A DNA stretch of 64,000 nucleotides from positions 46,914 to 110,913 of the forward strand of contig NZ_SISB01000020.1 of the NCBI RefSeq assembly GCF_004310295.1, read 5' to 3'. Under the pieces are notes generated by a model that saw nothing but the letters and a program-made list of their open reading frames with translations, had not been told where the DNA came from and searched no databases. The stretch's first letter is position 1; each line of letters starts with the position of its first letter. The position numbers and the translations under genes were made by a program. This DNA is from Pseudomonas sp. BGI-2 (GTDB lineage Bacteria > Pseudomonadota > Gammaproteobacteria > Pseudomonadales > Pseudomonadaceae). Positions 28,427 to 37,083 of this stretch are shown one piece after another.

Positions 28427-29384
28427 CGAGAAGCCCCGCCCTGGAGAAGAGCTGCCGATTGGCAGGCAGATCGAAGAAACCCGCCTTTTTCATAGCGTTC
28501 AACGTGGCACCAGCACCCGACCGGGCGCGCAGGCGTAGTGCTTGCGGGCCGGTCAGATCACAAAGGATTTGCGCCACAGACATTTCGCTCAGGCCGGCGC
28601 TGCGCAGGCTTTCGCCAAGCCAGCGTTCATCAACTTCAAAGAAAATCAGCAGGATTTCCAGGAGCAACCTGGCGGTGAACGTGCGTTGGCCACAGCTCAA
28701 CTGCAGCCACAGATAATGGAATACTTCGCAAAAGTAGCGACTGTGTCGCGCCTCGTCGGCAAGGTGATCCCTGAGCATTTCCTGAACGCTGCTGACCAAC
28801 GTGTCGCGGCAAACGTCGAGCAGTTCCTTGGCGATAATCGTTTCCGAGACGAAGCCGACGAGAAACCACGCCAGTGCTTTGTGCTTGTCTGGGGTGCGGT
28901 CGAGCAGGGCGTTCAGCCGGGCTATCCGCTGGGGCATGACCGGGCGATCAGTCATGCCGTAAATGTCAGCAATCTGCTCGGCGAGGCTATTGGAGAACAG
29001 CGCGTGATAAGCCTCATCGGTGTAGAGCTGCAGCGCGGCCGTTTTCATCCGTTGGGGGATGGAGACCCCCAGTTCGTTGTGAGCGATGGTTTCCACGGAT
29101 CGGTTGACGATACGGTGTTCGAGCAGGGTGGTGTAGTCGAGGAAATGCACCAAATGGTTGGCGGTCAGGCGATGAATGATCCCTCTGCCTGCTGCTTTGA
29201 CCGCCGGGTGATTCAGGTAAGGCAGGAAGGCCGGAGGGAACCAGTGGCGGGTCTCCAGTTGCTGTTCCAGGTTCGAGGGCCGTTGATAGGCGTGTTCGCT
29301 GATGCGCACCGAGGCTCGGGTATTCCAGTCTCCAAGGGTGAAGCGATTGGCCCAAGACGCGGGGTCGATGAGGGGCTCGGTCAT
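28419..29384 (-). CDS. AurF-type diiron oxygenase (N-oxygenase family)
   Basis: A 321-residue all-helical protein that retains the full metal-ligand pattern of p-aminobenzoate N-oxygenase AurF: E89, E124, H127 (DEAYH), E181 (SETII), H207, E211 and H214 (HLADEARH). The spacings 35, 3, then H-E-H 4 and 3 equal those recalled for AurF (E101, E136, H139, E196, H223, E227, H230). Family members oxidise amines to hydroxylamine or nitro groups or hydroxylate C-H bonds. Its ATG overlaps the SagB stop (ATGA), so the two are coupled. The substrate is unknown; I infer the cassette peptide or a piece of it. I chose ATG 29384; an in-frame upstream start (29429) would lie inside the sagB-like gene. Confidence 0.85.
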   Translation of the reverse strand: MTEPLIDPASWANRFTLGDWNTRASVRISEHAYQRPSNLEQQLETRHWFPPAFLPYLNHPAVKAAGRGIIHRLTANHLVHFLDYTTLLEHRIVNRSVETIAHNELGVSIPQRMKTAALQLYTDEAYHALFSNSLAEQIADIYGMTDRPVMPQRIARLNALLDRTPDKHKALAWFLVGFVSETIIAKELLDVCRDTLVSSVQEMLRDHLADEARHSRYFCEVFHYLWLQLSCGQRTFTARLLLEILLIFFEVDERWLGESLRSAGLSEMSVAQILCDLTGPQALRLRARSGAGATLNAMKKAGFFDLPANRQLFSRAGLLDE

Positions 29385-30460
29385 TGTTCCTGTCCCCGAT
29401 TGCTCAGCAGTGCTTTCAACTCCTTGCACATCACTTGCCCGTCGCTCTGGCCGCAGCCGACAAAAAACAACGGTTGTTCTGCACTGTCCTCAAGTCCCAG
29501 CAACGCTTCGACCTGATCATCCGTCAAGGCGCCGGTCAGCCAGGTGTTCAATCCCAGCGAAGTGGCCGCCAGTTGAAAGGTCTGAGAAATATGGCCGGCC
29601 TCGACGTAGGCCATTCGGTAGGCCCGCGAGTGTTCATATTTCCACCACAGCTTGTCGAATCGACTGGTGATGAACAGGCCTGCGGGCAGGTTATTGATGA
29701 AATGTTGCCCGCACATCAGTTGACCCAAAGGCTGACGAGGCAGCGGATTAACGAAACTCAGTGCATGCCCGATGGGGTGGTAGGCGTAGAGACCGGGTTG
29801 CAGGCCGTTGACGTTTTGCACCAGCAGAAAGCCTTCGCAGGCATTCAGTCCGCCTCCGGACGGGCTGCTTCGCCGGGCGCCAAGGCCTTCGACAATGCTT
29901 TCGTCGACGTCGTTTTCGCGCTCATGCAGATAGCCAAGGGACAGGTACAGCAATGTACTCACCGCTTCGAGGGAAACGGCTTCACCCGTGAACGTGCGGC
30001 AGGTTTTGCGATTGACCAGGGCATTTGCCAGGGAGCCTTCCGGCAGGGAGGAAGGTTTTGGCAGGGCAATCAGCTCGCCTGCCAGGCGTTCCGAGCGCCT
30101 GGGTTTGGGCGTGGATGTGGACAGCACGTCGGTGCAATGATCAAGGTATTGTTTTGACCATTCATTAATGTCTTGCGGAATATGTTCGCAAGGAATGTTC
30201 TTGGTGCCGATATGATATATCTTCGACAGTTCGTCCCAGCCCCATTCAATACTGCCTGTTGTTGATGTTGTCAGTATTCCAGCGTTGAGCAGCTGAGTGT
30301 CGATTGTACTGCGGTGGTTGAACTTTTCGGGGTTGTCGATAAGTTCGGCCAGTCGAGTGGAGTACTTCAGGTTTAGTTCAAATTGCTTGTGGTTCTTGTA
30401 ATCCCAGACTATTTGACCGGGCGTACGAGGAAGTATGAATAAATGAGGGCTGATCTGCAT
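29381..30460 (-). CDS. SagB-type flavin dehydrogenase (nitroreductase fold)
   Basis: A 359-residue protein. The N-terminal domain (1-130, with WGWDELSKIYHIGTKNI at 73-89) resembles the extra domain of SagB/McbC-type peptide dehydrogenases. The C-terminal nitroreductase domain (140-350) has NRKTCRTF (150-157) for FMN, PSGGGLNACE (200-209), GLYAYHP and YVEAGH (285-290). SagB enzymes oxidise azolines to azoles in thiazole/oxazole-modified peptides, yet no YcaO cyclodehydratase is near. Several hand-counted 60-base lines over and just beyond its 5' end hold 24-28 G+C (40-47%), well below neighbouring genes, which suggests transfer. It lies 71 bp behind the 23-residue peptide. Confidence 0.85.
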   Translation of the reverse strand: MQISPHLFILPRTPGQIVWDYKNHKQFELNLKYSTRLAELIDNPEKFNHRSTIDTQLLNAGILTTSTTGSIEWGWDELSKIYHIGTKNIPCEHIPQDINEWSKQYLDHCTDVLSTSTPKPRRSERLAGELIALPKPSSLPEGSLANALVNRKTCRTFTGEAVSLEAVSTLLYLSLGYLHERENDVDESIVEGLGARRSSPSGGGLNACEGFLLVQNVNGLQPGLYAYHPIGHALSFVNPLPRQPLGQLMCGQHFINNLPAGLFITSRFDKLWWKYEHSRAYRMAYVEAGHISQTFQLAATSLGLNTWLTGALTDDQVEALLGLEDSAEQPLFFVGCGQSDGQVMCKELKALLSNRGQEQ

Positions 30461-30495
30461 GATGGGCGGTTCGCTCTGGGCAATGCCATAAAAAA

Positions 30496-30521
30496 CGCTG
30501 GGTAGCCGGCACTCCCCAGCG
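30496..30521 (-). terminator. Terminator/attenuator hairpin between the peptide and the SagB gene
   Basis: On the minus strand CGCTGGG, a 12-base loop, then CCCAGCG, directly followed by six Ts (30495-30490). It stands 11 bases after the peptide stop and before the SagB gene. Partial read-through would give more peptide mRNA than enzyme mRNA, as in many precursor-peptide operons. Confidence 0.85.
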
Positions 30522-30531
30522 CCTCATTTAC

Positions 30532-30603
30532 TTAACGGGCTTTAGGGGCAACCAGAAAAGCCAGGTTAGCGATGCTGTTAGCTTCCAGAGTAATTGCTTT
30601 CAT
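30532..30603 (-). CDS. 23-residue peptide, candidate RiPP precursor
   Basis: A short frame not long enough for usual gene calls. It begins MKAITLEANS, has a central hydrophobic part (IANLAFL) and ends VAPKAR. It has a near-ideal Shine-Dalgarno (AAGGAG at 30616-30611) 7 bases before ATG, a sigma-70-like promoter upstream and a terminator right after its stop, all signs of a real, strongly expressed gene. It has one Thr and one Ser and no Cys, so azole formation is unlikely. It is not PqqA-like (no Glu-Tyr pair). It heads the operon for the SagB-type, AurF-type and MFS proteins, so I infer it is their substrate. A leader peptide for attenuation is the alternative. Confidence 0.75.
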   Translation of the reverse strand: MKAITLEANSIANLAFLVAPKAR

Positions 30604-30628
30604 TTTGGAACTCCTTGTAATTGAAAGT

Positions 30629-30652
30629 GAGTGTCACTTCGTTGTGACACTC
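30629..30652. promoter_or_regulatory. Perfect 9-bp inverted repeat at the peptide transcript start
   Basis: GAGTGTCAC TTCGTT GTGACACTC. It begins 3 bases after the predicted -10, so it overlaps the expected +1. It could be an operator or a 5' stem-loop of the peptide mRNA. Confidence 0.75.
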
Positions 30653-30655
30653 TCA

Positions 30656-30683
30656 ATCATAGAGCGTAATTAGCGCTTATCAA
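30656..30683 (-). promoter_or_regulatory. Predicted sigma-70 promoter of the peptide cassette
   Basis: Minus-strand TTGATA (30683-30678), 16-bp spacer, TATGAT (30661-30656). It lies about 50 bp upstream of the peptide ATG in AT-rich DNA. Confidence 0.65.
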
Positions 30684-30790
30684 GGCAATATTAGGTAGGA
30701 ATCCTCCAGAAATTTTGTCGGAACAATCATGTGTGTGAACAAGTTTTGTCAGGCGTATTCTTATTAATTAAAGACACAAGGAAACGTCCT

Positions 30791-30818
30791 GCAAGTTCGT
30801 AGGATTGCAAGTGTAGGA
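30791..30818. repeat. Two near-identical tandem 12-14-bp repeats upstream of the cassette
   Basis: GCAAGTTCGTAGGA (30791) and GCAAGTGTAGGA (30807), 16 bases apart start to start. They could be regulator half-sites for the cassette; no matching regulator gene is adjacent. Confidence 0.4.
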
Positions 30819-30850
30819 AGTTTGAGGGGGAATCAATAACAGATAATAGA

Positions 30851-30874
30851 ACGGGGAGCCGGCTGGCTCCCCGT
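30851..30874 (-). terminator. Hairpin terminator after rlmI
   Basis: ACGGGGAGCC GGCT GGCTCCCCGT, a perfect 10-bp stem with a 4-base loop 13 bases after the rlmI stop. The minus strand continues TCTATTATCTGTTATT, a T-rich but broken tract. Confidence 0.82.
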
Positions 30875-30887
30875 CAAACCGGTGTCA

Positions 30888-32084
30888 TCAGCTGTTTGGC
30901 AGCAACCGGCAGGTGATGCTCTTGATGTAGCGGGTTTCGGCGATGGCCGGGTGGACCGGGTGATCCGGGCCTTGACCGCCACGCTCGAGCATCTGGATGT
31001 TGCGGTCCAGGTGACGGGCGCTGGTCAGCAGGATGTTCTGCAGATCGTCTTCCGGCAGGTGCATCGAGCACGACGCGCTGACCAGGATGCCGTCCTTGCT
31101 GAGCAGGCGCATGGCTTGCTCGTTCAGGCGACGGTACGCGCCTTCACCGTTCTTCATGTCTTTCTTGCGTTTGATGAAGGCGGGCGGATCGGCAACGATC
31201 ACGTCGAATCGTTCTTCGCTGGCTTTCAGCTCTTTGAGGGCTTCGAACACGTCGCCTTCGATGCAGGTCATTTTTTCGGCGACGCCGTTCAGTGCGGCGT
31301 TGCGCTCGACGCCGTCGAGGGCGAAGGCCGACGCGTCGACGCAGAACACTTCACTGGCGCCGAATGCGGCGGCTTGCACGCCCCAGCCGCCGATGTAGCT
31401 GTACAGGTCCAGCACGCGTTTGCCTTTGGCATAAGGGGCGAGGCGCGCGCGGTTCATGCGGTGGTCGTAGAACCAGCCGGTTTTCTGACCCTGGATGACC
31501 GGTGCTTCGAATTTCACGCCGTTCTCTTCCAATGCGACCCACTCCGGCACCAGGCCGAACACGGTTTCGACATAGCGGTTGAGGCCTTCGGCATCACGGG
31601 CAGCGGAGTCATTTTTGAACAGGATGCCGCTTGGCTTGAGCACTTGGGTCAGCGCCGCGATCACGTCTTCTTTATGGGCTTCCATGGTCGCCGAAGCGAT
31701 CTGCACCACCAGGATGTCGCCGAAGCGGTCGACCACCAGACCTGGCAGCAGGTCGGAGTCGCCGTAGACCAGGCGATAGAACGGCTTGTCGAACAGGCGA
31801 TCGCGCAGGGACAGCGCAACGTTCAGGCGATGGACCAGCAACGACTTGTCCAGCGGCAACTTGATGTCGCGCGACAGCAAGCGGGCGCAGATCAGGTTGT
31901 TCGGGCTCATGGCCACGATGCCCAGCGTCTTGCCGCCGGCGGCTTCGAGGATCGCCTGATCGCCAGCTTGAAAACCGTGCAATGGGGTGGCGGCTACATC
32001 GATTTCGTTGCTGTAGACCCACAAGTGGCCGTTTCGCAGGCGACGGTCGGCGTTGGCTTTGAGGCGCAGGCTAGGCAGGGACAT
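30888..32084 (-). CDS. rlmI: 23S rRNA m5C1962 methyltransferase, RlmI type
   Basis: SAM-dependent rRNA methyltransferase. The 398 residues have an N-terminal PUA-like domain (LRLKANADRRLRNGHLWVYSNEI), a SAM-binding block (VLDLYSYIGGWGVQAAAFGASEVFCVDAS), the catalytic motif IVADPPAFIK and the release cysteine in SASCSMHL. I start at ATG 32084; the frame runs on to 32198 through a REP pair. From memory ilvD and this gene are adjacent in P. aeruginosa, so the cassette between them is an insertion. Confidence 0.92.
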   Translation of the reverse strand: MSLPSLRLKANADRRLRNGHLWVYSNEIDVAATPLHGFQAGDQAILEAAGGKTLGIVAMSPNNLICARLLSRDIKLPLDKSLLVHRLNVALSLRDRLFDKPFYRLVYGDSDLLPGLVVDRFGDILVVQIASATMEAHKEDVIAALTQVLKPSGILFKNDSAARDAEGLNRYVETVFGLVPEWVALEENGVKFEAPVIQGQKTGWFYDHRMNRARLAPYAKGKRVLDLYSYIGGWGVQAAAFGASEVFCVDASAFALDGVERNAALNGVAEKMTCIEGDVFEALKELKASEERFDVIVADPPAFIKRKKDMKNGEGAYRRLNEQAMRLLSKDGILVSASCSMHLPEDDLQNILLTSARHLDRNIQMLERGGQGPDHPVHPAIAETRYIKSITCRLLPNS

Positions 32085-32167
32085 GACGTCGCTCCGGAAA
32101 AAAGAGCGGGAGTATAGCGTGTTGAGTGTGGTGGCGGGCCGGGCGGGCGATGAAACGCTGATGACGC

Positions 32168-32234
32168 CTTCGCGGGAAGCCTCGCTCCTACAGGGCATAG
32201 GGTGCTTTTGTAGGAGCGAGGCTTGCCCGCGAAA
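32168..32234. repeat. REP pair with one-base deletion in the left arm
   Basis: The left arm reads CTTCGCGGGAAGCCTCGCT (one C missing); the right arm is intact (GGAGCGAGGCTTGCCCGCGAAAG). It lies upstream of rlmI. Confidence 0.85.
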
Positions 32235-32343
32235 GCGATTTCGATTGCTATGCAGAAATGAAACTTTGGCCGATGTGCAGGCCGGTATGTCGGATCCAAC
32301 TTTATAAAGGTTAGAATCGCCTCCTGGCCCAGAGTGTGTACTT

Positions 32344-33213
32344 ATGTCCCAAGAGCTGACTTCCGAACAGATTCAACAGTCCCTGCAAGGCATCAGCGTG
32401 CCTGCTCAGCCGCAAATCATGGTGGATTTGCAGATGGAGCAGTACATGCCCGACCCGGATCTGGAAGTGATCGCGAAGCTGATCTCCCAGGACCCGGGGC
32501 TCTCTGGCGCCTTGCTGAAGATCGTCAACTCGCCGTATTACGGCTTGAGTAACAAGATCGCGTCGATCCAGCGTGCGGTGAACCTGCTGGGCAGCCGTTC
32601 GATCATCAACCTGATCAATGCGCAGTCGATCAAGGGCGAAATGAACGACGACACCATCGTCACCTTGAACCGTTTCTGGGACACGGCTCAGGACGTGGCG
32701 ATGACCTGCCTGACACTGGCCAAGCGCATCGGCGCCCAGGCGGGTGATGAAGCGTACGCGCTGGGGCTGTTTCACGATTGCGGCGTGCCGCTGATGTTGC
32801 AGCGCTTCCCCAATTACATGACCGTTCTGGAGGAGGCCTATGCCAACGCCAGTGCCGAATGCCGGGTGGTCGACACAGAGAACCGGGTGTTCAACACCAA
32901 CCACGCGGTGGTCGGTTATTACACGGCCAAATCCTGGCGCCTGCCGGAGCATGTGACCGCCGCGATCGCCAATCACCACAATGCCCTGGTGATTTTCAGC
33001 GATGAGTCTTCGCGCAACGCTCAGCTCAAGAACCTGCTGGCGATCCTGAAAATGGCCGAGCATATTTGTGCGTCTTACCGGGTTTTGGGTAATCAGACCG
33101 AAGACCACGAATGGAACAGCATCGGGCATCTGGTGCTCGATTATGTCGGCCTCTCGGACTACGACTTCGAGACCCTCAAGCAAACGATTCGCGATCTCGG
33201 CGCTCACCGCTGA
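32344..33213 (+). CDS. HDOD-domain signalling protein
   Basis: A 289-residue single-domain protein: HDOD core from LQMEQYMPDPDLEVIAKLISQDPGLSGALLKIVNSPYYGL through QRAVNLLG, LGLFHDCGVPLMLQRFPNY and NTNHAVVGYYTAKSWRLPE. It lacks the full HD-GYP catalytic set, so it probably binds partners or nucleotides rather than cleaving cyclic di-GMP. mutM starts 28 bp downstream; co-transcription is likely but a functional link is not evident. Confidence 0.88.
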   Translation: MSQELTSEQIQQSLQGISVPAQPQIMVDLQMEQYMPDPDLEVIAKLISQDPGLSGALLKIVNSPYYGLSNKIASIQRAVNLLGSRSIINLINAQSIKGEMNDDTIVTLNRFWDTAQDVAMTCLTLAKRIGAQAGDEAYALGLFHDCGVPLMLQRFPNYMTVLEEAYANASAECRVVDTENRVFNTNHAVVGYYTAKSWRLPEHVTAAIANHHNALVIFSDESSRNAQLKNLLAILKMAEHICASYRVLGNQTEDHEWNSIGHLVLDYVGLSDYDFETLKQTIRDLGAHR

Positions 33214-33241
33214 GCACCGGACAGCCTGATTCGAGTACACC

Positions 33242-34054
33242 ATGCCTGAACTGCCAGAAGTCGAAACCACCCGTCGCGGGATTGCGCCGCACCTGGAAGG
33301 CCAGCGCGTCAGCCGGGTGATCGTGCGTGAGCGCCGCTTGCGCTGGCCGATTCCTGAAGACCTCGATGTGCGACTGTCCGGCCAGCGTATTGTGCTGGTG
33401 GAACGGCGCGCCAAATACCTGTTGATCAACGCCGAAGTCGGGACGCTGATCAGTCATTTGGGCATGTCGGGCAATCTGCGTCTGGTGGAAGTCGGTATGC
33501 CGGCGGCCAAGCACGAGCATGTCGACATCGAACTGGAATCCGGGCTGGCCCTGCGCTATACCGACCCCCGCCGGTTTGGCGCGATGCTCTGGAGCCTCGA
33601 CCCGCTCAACCACGAACTGCTGATTCGCCTGGGGCCGGAGCCGTTGACCGACCTGTTTGATGGTGATCGCTTGTTCCAGCAGTCCCGGGGACGATCCATG
33701 GCGGTCAAGCCGTTCATCATGGATAACGCGGTGGTGGTCGGCGTCGGTAATATCTATGCGACCGAAGCCCTGTTCGCCGCCGGCATCGACCCGCGTCGTG
33801 AAGCCAAGAGCATTTCCCGAGCGCGCTATTTGAAGCTGGCGATCGAGATCAAACGCATTTTGGCCGCGGCCATCGAGCGTGGCGGTACTACGCTGCGGGA
33901 CTTTATCGGCGGCGACGGTCAGCCGGGTTATTTTCAGCAGGAACTGTTTGTGTATGGCCGTGGCAGTGCGCCCTGCAAGGTCTGTGGGACGGAGTTGCGG
34001 GAAGTAAAACTCGGGCAGCGCGCCAGCGTCTTTTGCCCACGCTGTCAGAGCTGA
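33242..34054 (+). CDS. mutM: Formamidopyrimidine-DNA glycosylase
   Basis: Base-excision repair enzyme for 8-oxoguanine with AP-lyase activity. It starts [14 protein letters not shown], so P1-E2 after Met removal are the catalytic residues. The helix-two-turn-helix region ([20 protein letters not shown]) and the C-terminal zinc finger (CKVCGTEL...CPRCQS) are both intact. 270 residues is the usual length. Confidence 0.97.
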   Translation: MPELPEVETTRRGIAPHLEGQRVSRVIVRERRLRWPIPEDLDVRLSGQRIVLVERRAKYLLINAEVGTLISHLGMSGNLRLVEVGMPAAKHEHVDIELESGLALRYTDPRRFGAMLWSLDPLNHELLIRLGPEPLTDLFDGDRLFQQSRGRSMAVKPFIMDNAVVVGVGNIYATEALFAAGIDPRREAKSISRARYLKLAIEIKRILAAAIERGGTTLRDFIGGDGQPGYFQQELFVYGRGSAPCKVCGTELREVKLGQRASVFCPRCQS

Positions 34055-34108
34055 TACGTCCTACGGTCTATAGTCAGTGTTCTGACTGCCTAGCCGAAGG
34101 ACCGTGCC

Positions 34109-34432
34109 ATGAACTCGTTTCGAACCCTTGTTGTTGCGCTGCTGCTGAGCGTCGGTGCGCCAGCGCTGGCGGCAAACAGCGGCAGCGGTGACCCGCGCTA
34201 CACCATTCAGAATCCCCCGGCCTACGCCATGCTCGGCGACTTGCTGATTGCCCGACCCTTGTTGGTCGTGGCGACGGTGATCGGTGCCGGGGCGTTTGTG
34301 GTGTCGTTGCCGTTTACCGCGTTGGGCGGCGGCATTGGCGATGCGGGTCAGGCGCTGGTGGTTGATCCGGCGAAAGCGGCGTTTGTGCGGTGTCTGGGGT
34401 GTATCGGGGAGGGGTTTGAGCAGCGGGAGTGA
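34109..34432 (+). CDS. Small exported or membrane protein of unknown function
   Basis: A 107-residue protein with a signal-like N-terminus ([22 protein letters not shown]) and one or two hydrophobic segments ([24 protein letters not shown]). After these it has the conserved-looking tail [15 protein letters not shown]. Similar proteins in pseudomonads are often labelled multidrug transporter without support; I see no transporter fold. It lies 54 bp behind mutM. Confidence 0.6.
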   Translation: MNSFRTLVVALLLSVGAPALAANSGSGDPRYTIQNPPAYAMLGDLLIARPLLVVATVIGAGAFVVSLPFTALGGGIGDAGQALVVDPAKAAFVRCLGCIGEGFEQRE

Positions 34433-34435
34433 AGC

Positions 34436-34462
34436 CTGTAGGAGCGAGGCTTGCCCGCGAAG
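34436..34462. repeat. Single REP arm
   Basis: CTGTAGGAGCGAGGCTTGCC and following CGCGAAG without a partner arm. It lies between convergent genes right after the stop of the small membrane protein. Confidence 0.8.
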
Positions 34463-34485
34463 GCGTCCTCACAGACGCCAAAGAA

Positions 34486-35406
<921 letters not shown>

Positions 35407-35434
35407 CTATAGACGATTGGAATATTCTCCGTTT

Positions 35435-37030
35435 TCATGGGTTTTTCAAACGTTCGGCGAGGGAAGTTGCCAGTTGCGCCGTCAACCCGTAGACCGACAA
35501 TTGCGGGTTTGCGCCAATGCTGGTGGGGAACAGCGAGCCGTCATGAATCGACAGATTGCTGATCTGGTGATGCCGGCCGAGGCTGTCGGTCACGGCGTTT
35601 TTCGGGTCTTCACCCATGGCACAACCGCCCATCACATGAGCGCTGCCCAGGCGGGTGCGGTACAGTTCAAGGCTCAAACCGTCGATCAGCGTGCGCGCTT
35701 CGGCCAGGGTTTTCACATAGCGCGCGTCAGCGTGCATCGGCATGACCGCGTTGGCGCCACCGGCAAACTGGATTTCGGCCATGCTGTGGAAGGCCCGGCG
35801 CAAGCCGTCCCAGGCATAGGGTGAAACCTGATAGTCGAGCACTGGCGTGTTGTCGCCGCGTAACTCGACGCTACCGCCCGGGCTGTCCGGGTGGAAGCCG
35901 TCCCGTAACAGCGCCAGCATCGCGTGGGTGTGGGGCAGGTTTTCCATGTGCGCGGCGTTTTCCTTGCCGAAACCGCCGAGCAGGGTGGAGGCGAGCGCCG
36001 GGTGCAGTGGCGGTACTTCCAGTTTGTAGGACATCTTGCCGGTGGTGCCGTCCTGCCACTGGAAATGGTCGGAATAGATCGACTGCGGTGCGCCGTAGAA
36101 CGGGTTGATCACCTCGTCAAACAGCCCGGCGGACATGTTCACCAAGTGCAGGAACGTCCGCTTGCCCAGTCGCGCGTGCGGATCGGGCGCCTCCGAACGC
36201 AGGAGCAGCGCCGGGCTGTTGATCCCGCCGCCCGCCAGCACGTAATGCCGCGCCTTGACCGTAATCGTCCGTCCGGTTGGCGCGACGCAACGGTCGTCCA
36301 TCGCCAAACATTGCAGGCCGGTGACCTTGCCATCCTTGATCGAGACCTTTTCGGCGCGGGCCAGATAAAGCAGCTCGCCACCTTTTTCCAGGGTCGCGGG
36401 AATGGTCGTGACCATCATCGATTGCTTAGCGTTGGTCGGGCAGCCCATGCCGCAATAGCCAAGGTTCCAGCAACCGCGCACATTGCGCGGGATCACATGC
36501 CAGGTGTAGCCAAGTTGCTCGCAGCCTTTGCGGATTACATCGTTGTTGGCGTTGGGCGGCACCATCCACGGCGCGACGCCCAGGCGTTGTTCCATCTTCT
36601 CGAACCACGGCGCCATCTCGGCCGGCGTGTGGCCTTTGACGTCGTGTTCTTTGGCCCAGTGGTCGAGGGTCGGGTCCGGCGTGCGAAAGCTTGAGGTCCA
36701 GTTGATCAGCGTGGTGCCGCCCACCGCGCGGCCCTGGAGGATGGTGATCGCGCCGTCCTTGCTCATGCGGCCGATGCCTTCCTGGTAGAGGTTGGTGTAG
36801 GCCTGGTCTTCGAGCAGCTTGAAGTCGCTGCTGGTCTTGAGCGGACCTTCTTCGATCAGTAACACCTTGTAACCGGCGGCGCTGAGGATTTCCGCGGTGG
36901 TCCCGCCGCCCGCGCCGCTGCCGATGATCGCCACGTCCGCTTCGAGGGTCAGGTCCTGGGTCAGTTGCGAGCCGTTGTAGGTTTTCCAGCCTCGGGCCAT
37001 GCCTTCGCGGAACGGGTCGGGTACGGGCAT
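35435..37030 (-). CDS. laoA: GMC-type FAD alcohol dehydrogenase, LaoA-like
   Basis: A 531-residue flavoprotein with the FAD motif VAIIGSGAGGGTTAEILSAAGY, GRAVGGTTLINW, and the C-terminal GMC block (SAHVMGGCAMG, ...SIGANPQLSVYGLTAQLA). The gene order coaD - GMC - small Tat protein - aldehyde dehydrogenase - TetR equals, from memory, P. aeruginosa PA0363-PA0367, where laoABCR oxidises long-chain alcohols. By that analogy it oxidises the alcohol to the aldehyde, presumably with the neighbouring Tat protein. Confidence 0.82.
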   Translation of the reverse strand: MPVPDPFREGMARGWKTYNGSQLTQDLTLEADVAIIGSGAGGGTTAEILSAAGYKVLLIEEGPLKTSSDFKLLEDQAYTNLYQEGIGRMSKDGAITILQGRAVGGTTLINWTSSFRTPDPTLDHWAKEHDVKGHTPAEMAPWFEKMEQRLGVAPWMVPPNANNDVIRKGCEQLGYTWHVIPRNVRGCWNLGYCGMGCPTNAKQSMMVTTIPATLEKGGELLYLARAEKVSIKDGKVTGLQCLAMDDRCVAPTGRTITVKARHYVLAGGGINSPALLLRSEAPDPHARLGKRTFLHLVNMSAGLFDEVINPFYGAPQSIYSDHFQWQDGTTGKMSYKLEVPPLHPALASTLLGGFGKENAAHMENLPHTHAMLALLRDGFHPDSPGGSVELRGDNTPVLDYQVSPYAWDGLRRAFHSMAEIQFAGGANAVMPMHADARYVKTLAEARTLIDGLSLELYRTRLGSAHVMGGCAMGEDPKNAVTDSLGRHHQISNLSIHDGSLFPTSIGANPQLSVYGLTAQLATSLAERLKNP

Positions 37031-37083
37031 CTTCAGGTTCTCTTGTTGTTATGGTTTGGGTGCAGTGGTGTTTACATGGACGC

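Noticed and set aside
30532..30603. The 23-residue peptide as PqqA
   Set aside because: PqqA is of similar length but has a conserved Glu-x3-Tyr pair; this peptide has no Tyr, and no pqq genes are adjacent.
30882..32117. 411-codon plus-strand frame over rlmI
   Set aside because: Antisense of a conserved methyltransferase; composition typical of a shadow.
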